A DNA stretch of 12,565 nt from JBMNTU01 sp050945895 (GTDB lineage: Bacteria > Bacillota > Clostridia > Christensenellales > Christensenellaceae), in assembly GCA_050945895.1 (NCBI GenBank), contig JBMNTU010000067.1, positions 1-12,565 on the forward strand, read 5' to 3'. A model generated the notes under the pieces. It was not told the origin of the DNA. It was given only the letters and a program-made list of their open reading frames with translations, and did no database searches. This document shows, piece after piece, positions 7,641 through 12,565 of the stretch; position 1 is the stretch's first letter; every line of letters starts with the position of its first letter. A program made the position numbers and the translations under genes.

Positions 7641-9395
7641 CTATTCATATTGATTGGGCGCAATAACGCCCGTATCGATACAAAATACTTTTTTTATCTG
7701 CGCACTGTTGCCTGTCTCATCCGTATGGATGTAGGAGACCGTGTATGTTCCATCCGCCCCTGCACTGTAAAGCTCCGCCATCGGCTCTGTTATCACTGCG
7801 CCTGTGCCGGTATATACGGCCGCCCCATCCCGGTCCCGCGTAATGGTCCAGCTTTGCGAGGTGCTTATAATGCTGCTGTCGTTGATCACCGCACGCGCCG
7901 GGTTCACATGCCCGCATCCGCAATCACCCTCCAGCAAGGATACCGTTCCGTCCGGCGCCTTGGAAAGCGTCGTATAAAAATCGACTCCGCTCATTGCCTC
8001 TCCCGGCGTAAGCGTAACAACTTTCCTGCCATGCGCATTTCCCGCATCTGCCGAAAGCAACCCTTCCCTGGGCAGGTTCATCCGGATCGTATAGCTTCCT
8101 GCGCCCGCCAGCATCAGCCCGTCAAACCCATAGCTTCCGTCCTGCCCTGTTGTCGTCGTTGCAACCACTACGTCCCCGTTGTAGGCTTCCATCGTTATAC
8201 CGCTTAAAAGGTTTCCCGCGGCCACAACGTTCCCATCAGCATTTTTTAGCAGCAGCGCTCCCGAAACCGGCGTTCTGGTGTACCGGACGCTTCTGGTATT
8301 TCCCTGCCCGTCCGGCTCCTCCACTATTATTTCTTCACCGGTTGGGGCGGCGTCATTTTCGTAAATGACGCCATCCTCGTCGGCCGGCGGGTCGTCCGGC
8401 ATATCGCCGTACAACTCCTGTATCTCCATTTCTTCTTCATTTGCCAAATCCTGCTGGGGAACAAGATTATCCATATCCTGCGAAGAAGAAACCAGACCGG
8501 TTTGGTTTGCCGCTTCCAGCTGCGGCACGTCTTTGTATGCTATGTTCAATACTGTAAATGTTGTTATTACAGCTCCCGCCGTCACTGCCAATACCGCCTT
8601 TATGCCAATCGGAAGGCCGCTTGCCGTTCCCGCCTGGCTTGCCGCCGCAGCACTGGCGGCTGCTGCACCTCCGGCCCCTGCGGCCGCCACAGGCATCGGC
8701 ATGTCGGCAATGACCCGCGCGAGGTTTTGCGTAACATCCTGTATTCTCTCCGCCGAGGCCAGCCTGCCTGCATCCCAATTCAACACCTGTGTCAATACCG
8801 GCAACGCCGCCAAATTTCCCGCGCCGCTTATTTTCTTCCTGGTTTTTTTCTCCAGCTGCCTGCGAACCGCTTTTTTCCCCCGGTTCAAATAGGTAGATAC
8901 CGTTCCCACAGGCTTGTTCATAACAAGGGCAATTTCCTGATAGCTCATATCCTCGTGAAAATACAGCAAAAGCGCCTCACGGTATTCCGGCTTCAGGCTG
9001 TCAATCGCCTGCATGACCATCTCCATGCGCTCCTCGCTTTCCGCAAATTCATGCGGCAGGAATTCTTTGTTGTGTTCCGCCAAAGACTGCGAGTAATCCT
9101 CTATATTCACATGTGTTTTGGAGCGTTGCTTTTTCCGTATCACCTGAAAACACTCGTTTCTTACAATACTCATGAGCCATGGGTTAAAAAGTTCCGGACT
9201 GCGGAGCCTGGCAATGTTTTGAAACATTTTGATTCCAACGTCCTGAGAAATATCCTCCGTATCCCGGTCATGCCCCATAATTTTTCTAATCTGGTAAACG
9301 ATGCTTTTTGCCTTCGCCTCGTATAACTCTAAAAAAGCCGCTTTATCGCCGCCGGCAGCGCGTTTCACCAGTTCGCGCAGCGTTTCGCTGTTCAT
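7641..9395 (-). CDS. ECF-type sigma factor fused to a transmembrane helix and extracytoplasmic domain
   Basis: Residues ~18-90 form a sigma-70 region 2 (FLELYEAKAKSIVYQIRKIMG, DTEDISQDVGIKMF, FNPWLMSIVRN). Residues ~126-180 form region 4 with a helix-turn-helix (LKPEYREALLLYFHEDMSY, GTVSTYLNRGKKAVRRQL). An Ala/Gly-rich linker (~235-258) leads to one membrane helix (~264-287). An acidic linker (~300-365) then leads to a carboxypeptidase-regulatory/SdrD-B-like domain (~376-475, TTTGQDGSYGFDGL ... GSYTIRM). A short CGCGH motif (Cys492, Cys494, His496) precedes a final Ig-like stretch with Cys572. Normal ECF sigma factors are ~160-200 residues, so ~400 are additional. It probably keeps its DNA-binding half in the cytoplasm while the tail samples the outside. 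ATG 9395 has a G-rich ribosome binding site (GGGGGG/AAGG). It is the first gene of a two-gene unit with the adhesin. The fusion is plain; the regulatory role is inferred. Confidence 0.88.
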   Translation of the reverse strand: MNSETLRELVKRAAGGDKAAFLELYEAKAKSIVYQIRKIMGHDRDTEDISQDVGIKMFQNIARLRSPELFNPWLMSIVRNECFQVIRKKQRSKTHVNIEDYSQSLAEHNKEFLPHEFAESEERMEMVMQAIDSLKPEYREALLLYFHEDMSYQEIALVMNKPVGTVSTYLNRGKKAVRRQLEKKTRKKISGAGNLAALPVLTQVLNWDAGRLASAERIQDVTQNLARVIADMPMPVAAAGAGGAAAASAAAASQAGTASGLPIGIKAVLAVTAGAVITTFTVLNIAYKDVPQLEAANQTGLVSSSQDMDNLVPQQDLANEEEMEIQELYGDMPDDPPADEDGVIYENDAAPTGEEIIVEEPDGQGNTRSVRYTRTPVSGALLLKNADGNVVAAGNLLSGITMEAYNGDVVVATTTTGQDGSYGFDGLMLAGAGSYTIRMNLPREGLLSADAGNAHGRKVVTLTPGEAMSGVDFYTTLSKAPDGTVSLLEGDCGCGHVNPARAVINDSSIISTSQSWTITRDRDGAAVYTGTGAVITEPMAELYSAGADGTYTVSYIHTDETGNSAQIKKVFCIDTGVIAPNQYE

Positions 9396-9417
9396 GCCTT
9401 GCCCCCCAGCATTTTCA

Positions 9418-9439
9418 CAATATGGAGCATTCCATATTG
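9418..9439. promoter_or_regulatory. Perfect 9-bp-arm palindrome in front of the sigma factor gene
   Basis: CAATATGGA (9418-9426), spacer GCAT, TCCATATTG (9431-9439). It lies 22 bases upstream of the sigma factor ATG. It may be an operator for a dimeric regulator or an mRNA hairpin close to the ribosome binding site. There is no T tract after it, so it is not an obvious terminator. Confidence 0.5.
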
Positions 9440-9563
9440 CGGGCCTCTATTAATAAAGATTCCGTAGCTTCAAAATAAATTCACTTTTTTTAAAATTTTC
9501 CAAATCTTTTTACACTGCCCGCCCGCCGCCTGCAGCCGACATGGTGTTTTGTTCAGAAAATTT

Positions 9564-9598
9564 AAGCATACAAAAGCCAATCCTGCTTTCATATGCTT
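9564..9598. terminator. Two-stage hairpin downstream of pilT (possible terminator)
   Basis: AAGCATA (9564-9570) pairs with TATGCTT (9592-9598). Inside it AAAGC (9573-9577) pairs with GCTTT (9585-9589), separated by a symmetric CA/CA internal loop and closed by a 7-base loop. On the minus strand it is followed by AAATTTTC, so it could be a weak terminator for the pilus operon, whose stop lies about 108 bases earlier. Confidence 0.35.
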
Positions 9599-9705
9599 CC
9601 CTTCCGTTTAACAACAACTATTCGCCATACCTTTTTACAGTATTGCAAATCCAAAAAAATACCTCTGCTTAAAAATACAACAAAACCCGTCCCCTCAAAC
9701 AATAT

Positions 9706-10773
9706 TTACCCGATCTTTGCTATTTCGTCCTCCATCATTTTGTAATTGAGGCTGTGCGTAAGCGCTGCCTCCTTGTCGACTAGGCCCTTTTTGTAAAGCT
9801 CCAATATACTGACGTCCATGGGAATCATCCCTTCCTTCATGCCGGAATAGATTGCAGAACCAATCTGGAATATTTTCTCTTCGCGTATCATGTTCTGTAT
9901 GGCAAGGTTTACCAGCATTACCTCAAACGCGGGCAAAAGTTCCCCGTCTTTGCCCGGCAAAAGCTGCTGCGAAACAACCGCACGCAGCACCATGGAAAGC
10001 TGTGTGCGTATTTGCCGCTGCTGCTCCACCGGAAAGACGTCAATGATCCGGTCTACCGTGTTTGCCGCGCCCATCGTATGCAGTGTGGAAAAAACAAGCA
10101 ATCCCGTTTCCGCGGCCGTCATCGCAATCTCAATCGTTTCAAGGTCGCGCATTTCCCCCAGCAGCAGCACATCGGGAGACTGGCGCAGCGCCGCGCGAAG
10201 CGCCGTCACATAGCTGTCCGTATCCGTCGGGATCTCCCGCTGCGAAACAATGCACTGTTTATGCTTATGAATATATTCCAGCGGGTCTTCCATTGTAATG
10301 ATATGGCCCTTGCGGGTTTCGTTGATCCGGTTGATGATATTCGCCAGCGTCGTAGATTTTCCGCTGCCGGCCGGCCCGGTCACAAGCACCAGCCCGTGGG
10401 AATAGTTGCTGGTGTTCATCACAACTTCGGGTATGCCCAGCGCTTGCGGATCCGGAAGGTCGAACGATATAATCCGAAGCACCACCGCCATAGAGCCCCG
10501 CTGCGAAAAGGCATTGGCCCGAAAGCGCCCCAGCCCGCTGATGGAAAACGAAAAATCATCGTCGCCATGCGCCCTCAAATGCTGCAAGGAGCGGCCATGC
10601 GCCAATTCATAAATCTGGCCGATCATCTGCTCGGCGGCGCCAGGCGTAACCAGCTCTTCGCCAATTTGCCGAAAATCGCCCTTTATCTTCAATGTAATAG
10701 GCAATTTCGAAATAATAAATACGTCGGACGCCTCTTCCCTTACAGCATTTTCCAGTAATTGTCTGATATCCAT
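9706..10773 (-). CDS. pilT: PilT-type twitching motility / pilus retraction ATPase
   Basis: This 355-residue cytoplasmic ring ATPase powers disassembly (retraction) of type IV pili. Conserved marks are Walker A GPAGSGKST (~133-141), the Asp box IITMEDPLEYIH (~158-169), Walker B region DVLLLGEMRDLETI (~201-214), the His box STLHTMGA (~229-236) and AIQNMIREEKI (~291-301), close to the PilT-specific AIRNLIRE motif. Length matches the family. I chose ATG 10773: it has a GGAGAG ribosome binding site at correct distance, lies 2 bases after the upstream stop, and starts with the typical MDIRQLLENAV. The open frame extends 24 codons further up (to 10845), but that stretch overlaps the upstream gene in another frame and is not PilT-like. 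It is the last gene of the pilus operon in this window. Confidence 0.95.
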   Translation of the reverse strand: MDIRQLLENAVREEASDVFIISKLPITLKIKGDFRQIGEELVTPGAAEQMIGQIYELAHGRSLQHLRAHGDDDFSFSISGLGRFRANAFSQRGSMAVVLRIISFDLPDPQALGIPEVVMNTSNYSHGLVLVTGPAGSGKSTTLANIINRINETRKGHIITMEDPLEYIHKHKQCIVSQREIPTDTDSYVTALRAALRQSPDVLLLGEMRDLETIEIAMTAAETGLLVFSTLHTMGAANTVDRIIDVFPVEQQRQIRTQLSMVLRAVVSQQLLPGKDGELLPAFEVMLVNLAIQNMIREEKIFQIGSAIYSGMKEGMIPMDVSILELYKKGLVDKEAALTHSLNYKMMEDEIAKIG

Positions 10774-10775
10774 AG

Positions 10776-11255
10776 TCACTGCTCTCCATCCCACAAATCG
10801 ATTGCCTGCTCGGGTATTTTCCCCGGCACGACTTCCATATTCCAAGCAGCCACTTCGTAAGAGCCGCCGCTTCCGTACCTGCCTATTTTGACCACCGTAT
10901 ATATATCAGTCGATTCCGAAACAGCGCTTCTGTAGCGTATTTCTCCGGTCTCCTCTTCAAAATCGAACACGTCGGCGTCAAGCGCCCCTGCAATGTAAGC
11001 CAGGTATTCCTGTTCGCTGCCCGCCTGGTTTGCCTGGTAAAGTATTTCATCTATTTGCGCCAACTTCGCCTGGCTCTCGTTGTTTGCAGCGTAATAGCGG
11101 CCCTGGTTCTGTTCGTTTTGCCCAACCCGTACCACGTCCGAGCGCACAGTCGTCAAAGAAAGGATGGCAAACGTCACAAGGCACAGCGTCACAAAGATAA
11201 CCAGCAAAGATACAAACCCAACGCTCATACCAACGCCCAGCCGTTTTTTGTTCAT
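10776..11255 (-). CDS. Small single-span membrane protein of the type IV pilus operon
   Basis: This 159-residue protein has a short basic N-terminus (MNKKRLG), one hydrophobic segment (~10-34, VGFVSLLVIFVTLCLVTFAIL) and an external alpha/beta-looking region (ARYYAANNE-like helix, then residues ~100-150 beta-rich). It resembles an uncharacterised family that I recall beside PilT/prepilin-like genes in Clostridia; membrane topology is similar to minor pilins but there is no G-x4-E prepilin peptidase site. ATG 11255 has a strong AAAGGAGG ribosome binding site, and the start overlaps the upstream stop by 4 bases (ATGA), so translation is coupled. Possible role is a minor pilin or assembly platform partner; this is an inference from context. 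Confidence 0.85.
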   Translation of the reverse strand: MNKKRLGVGMSVGFVSLLVIFVTLCLVTFAILSLTTVRSDVVRVGQNEQNQGRYYAANNESQAKLAQIDEILYQANQAGSEQEYLAYIAGALDADVFDFEEETGEIRYRSAVSESTDIYTVVKIGRYGSGGSYEVAAWNMEVVPGKIPEQAIDLWDGEQ

Positions 11256-11677
11256 ACGCCGCCTCCTTTCAGATATCTGTCTACCGAGAGCGAATAGACC
11301 TCGCCGCCTTCCGATTCTATTACAATATCCAACGTTTCCATATAGCCAACGCCCTGCGCCGCCCTGTCCACGCCGATGCTTGCCGTATATTTCGCCGCAG
11401 GCTGCTCGCAGGCCAGCATGGCTTCATCCAGATAAATCTGCCGCACTCCCGGCGCAAAATCTACAACGGACGAATCGCTCGCATAGTCACTTCCCGCAAG
11501 AAAATGCTCTGCAACAAGCTGCGTGAAGTTCAGTGCCCGCGCTTTTTCCGCAGACTGCTCTCCCGCTGTTTTTGTATATGCAAATATCTGCAGCACAATC
11601 GTGCACACAACAACAAAAAACAGCACAGACATAATGATTTCCAGCAGCATCCCGCGGGATTTTACATGTTCATTCAT
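11252..11677 (-). CDS. Prepilin-like protein with N-terminal methylation-type segment
   Basis: This 141-residue protein begins with a short charged leader (MNEHVKSRG) followed by MLLEIIMSVLFFVVVCTIVLQIFAY. That is the leader-Gly, hydrophobic helix with early Glu layout of type IV prepilins and pseudopilins. The Glu sits at +4 counted from the Gly, instead of the classical +5. An amphipathic helix (~35-60) and a beta-rich C-terminal half with one Cys (~89) follow. It would be a minor pilin, inserted in the membrane and possibly processed by a PilD-type peptidase, which is not in this window. It overlaps both neighbours by 4 bases (ATGA junctions), showing tight operon coupling. The ribosome binding site is modest (GCGGGGAA). 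Confidence 0.85.
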   Translation of the reverse strand: MNEHVKSRGMLLEIIMSVLFFVVVCTIVLQIFAYTKTAGEQSAEKARALNFTQLVAEHFLAGSDYASDSSVVDFAPGVRQIYLDEAMLACEQPAAKYTASIGVDRAAQGVGYMETLDIVIESEGGEVYSLSVDRYLKGGGV

Positions 11678-12165
11678 TGCGCGTTCCCCGCCTGTCCGAT
11701 ATACACTCCCGAAGACTCTCCGTTTCCTTCGCTATCCGTAATCGTAAAAAGCACCATCCCGTCTTCCCCAACCGTTATGGTAAATCCCGCAGCGTCCACG
11801 ATGGGCGTGCCGCTGCCCGCTTTCATACCCGCCGGAACAAAGCTTTCCTTCAGCTGCCCGTCCTCCAGGTAAATATGCGTTTCGTACGGCTTTCCATCTA
11901 TTTCCTGTTCGATGACAAGCCGGTTTTCGCCAACCGCAATCTGCTCTTCGCCGGCCGCCTGCCGCAGCTTCATTGTAATATACGAAATACCCGTGCGCAT
12001 GGAAAAAACCTGCCCGCTGCTTTTTACCACACCCGAATACACGCGCAGGCCGCCCGCTGTCATCAGCAGCGCGCACACCGCAAATATACACACACAAATG
12101 AACGGCAGCAGAAAGCCCGGCAGCATATTGTTTGTTTTTCCATCCCTGTTCACTTCCTGCCTCAC
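11674..12165 (-). CDS. DUF4860-like pilus operon protein
   Basis: This protein of about 163 residues has one N-terminal membrane helix (~18-41, FLLPFICVCIFAVCALLMTAGG) and an external region. Its pattern RTGISYITMKLRQA ... GENRLVIEQEIDGKPYETHIYLEDGQLKESFV matches what I remember of the uncharacterised DUF4860 family, found in Firmicutes type IV pilus-like loci. It probably acts as a minor pilin-like component or assembly factor on the outer face of the membrane. The start is ambiguous: GTG 12165 overlaps the upstream stop as GTGA, GTG 12153 has a better spaced GAGG, and ATG 12126 begins directly at the helix. Its stop overlaps the next start by 4 bases. Confidence 0.8.
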   Translation of the reverse strand: MRQEVNRDGKTNNMLPGFLLPFICVCIFAVCALLMTAGGLRVYSGVVKSSGQVFSMRTGISYITMKLRQAAGEEQIAVGENRLVIEQEIDGKPYETHIYLEDGQLKESFVPAGMKAGSGTPIVDAAGFTITVGEDGMVLFTITDSEGNGESSGVYIGQAGNAQ

Positions 12166-12419
12166 CCGCCTTTTTTAATCAGTGTAACCTTGGGCATTAC
12201 GTTCACGGCAAATATTTCGTAATCAACCACATATTTCTCATCGTCGATATATACGCCGTATCCGTCCTCAAGCTGCTCGATGCTTGCCGGATACTGCCCC
12301 TCCACCGAATAATAGGTAACAATCGCGCGTTCTATTGCGTTCATCAGTATCTCTTCCGATTCCTCTGCCGCAGACGCAGAAAAAGACCGTACGCCCAAAA
12401 CGGCAAGCACAATTACCAC
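12162..12419 (-). CDS. Pilin-like pilus operon protein, 5' end uncertain or missing
   Basis: The visible 85 codons end in ERAIVTYYSVEGQYPASIEQLEDGYGVYIDDEKY ... FAVNVMPKV. I recall this pattern from small one-helix proteins beside type IV pilus genes in Clostridia (family name unknown to me). The only usual start in frame is GTG 12419, which has no ribosome binding site and would cut through the membrane helix. The frame stays open upstream as SPLYATLFAVVIVLAVLGV, a complete helix, and on to two TAG codons at 12552-12557, with no ATG, GTG or TTG in between. The protein must start elsewhere: a rare start codon, a frameshift, or a lost 5' end. Its stop overlaps the next gene by 3-4 bases. Confidence 0.7.
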   Translation of the reverse strand: MVIVLAVLGVRSFSASAAEESEEILMNAIERAIVTYYSVEGQYPASIEQLEDGYGVYIDDEKYVVDYEIFAVNVMPKVTLIKKGG

Positions 12420-12565
12420 CGCAAACAGCGTGGCATAAAGTGGGCTGCCCCCAATCTTTGTACCAAGTACAGAGTTAGTGGAGGAGGCATCGTAAAAGTT
12501 TCTTATACAGCATATACCATGCTCTGAGGCGCTGGCGGCCTGCCGCCAAGGCTACTATGTGGTCT
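12420..12565. other. Unexplained right-hand end of window
   Basis: From about 12460 to the end no start codon or coding pattern fits the pilin-like gene. The stretch contains a compact hairpin (TGGCGG/CCGCCA around 12532-12548), a small palindrome with AGCAT/ATGCT arms (about 12508-12523), GTAC repeats (12462-12473) and a GGAGGAGG run on the plus strand near 12480-12488. It could be the edge of an insertion, a structured leader, or a low-quality contig end; I cannot decide. Confidence 0.3.

Larger units (their letters stand above)
9396..9705 (-). other. 310-base intergenic region between pilT and the sigma factor gene
   Basis: No coding sequence is supported here. It is mostly AT-rich with a short GC-rich patch near 9515-9540. 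It holds two inverted repeats annotated separately (9418-9439 and 9564-9598). It must contain the sigma factor/adhesin promoter, but no single match is convincing. Minus-strand candidates are TTGTTG-N18-TATGAA (about 9625-9590) and a GGAA-containing element near 9500 that could be an ECF -35. No textbook terminator follows pilT. Confidence 0.5.

Noticed and set aside
7242..8207. Plus-strand open frame of 321 codons spanning the adhesin/sigma junction
   Set aside because: It crosses two well-supported minus-strand genes, has low-complexity basic composition and no ribosome binding site.
8630..8700. Ala/Gly-rich stretch in the sigma factor as a sign of frameshift
   Set aside because: The frame is continuous into a good membrane helix; such linkers are common between cytoplasmic and membrane parts of a fusion.
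10774..10845. Longer start for pilT (24 extra codons)
   Set aside because: The extra residues overlap the end of the preceding gene, are not PilT-like, and the ATG at 10773 has a proper ribosome binding site.

Overview
The window looks like a chromosomal segment of a Gram-positive, Clostridia-type bacterium, possibly a gut lineage such as Christensenellales; that lineage guess is an inference from gene content and moderate G+C. Supporting signs are strong AAGGAGG-type ribosome binding sites, a tRNA gene with an encoded CCA end, a type IV pilus operon of the kind found in Firmicutes, and surface proteins with Listeria/Bacteroides (Flg_new) repeats and SdrD-B-like domains. All recognised genes are on the minus strand, so the biological reading order runs from high to low coordinates.

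Right end (about 12565 to 9706): the downstream half of a type IV pilus-like operon. Four small single-membrane-span proteins are followed by the retraction-type ATPase PilT. Stop and start codons overlap by 4 bases at three junctions and lie 2 bases apart at the fourth. The first small protein has no credible start codon inside the window, and the last ~110 bases look unlike the rest of the operon.

Middle (9705 to 1220): a 310-base intergenic region with a 9-bp-arm palindrome just ahead of the next gene. Then comes a 584-aa fusion of an ECF-type sigma factor to a transmembrane segment and an extracytoplasmic sensor-like region. Immediately downstream is a very large adhesin-like surface protein, now split into two overlapping reading frames (875 and 1244 codons) by what looks like a single +1 frameshift near position 5005. 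The N-terminal part has the signal peptide and the C-terminal part has the membrane anchor, so they almost certainly were, or are, one ~2.1 kaa protein. The simplest reading is a membrane-tethered sigma factor controlling its neighbouring adhesin.

Left end (1219 to 1): a terminator-like hairpin cluster, a consensus promoter driving tRNA-Leu(CAA), a strong stem-loop, and an AT-rich acyltransferase-3 membrane protein gene cut off by what looks like the end of an IS21-like insertion sequence. The tRNA points into this AT-rich accessory DNA, which would suit a tRNA-associated integration spot.

No CRISPR array, rRNA, prophage or complete transposase was seen. The most interesting item is the sigma factor/ectodomain fusion paired with the adhesin.
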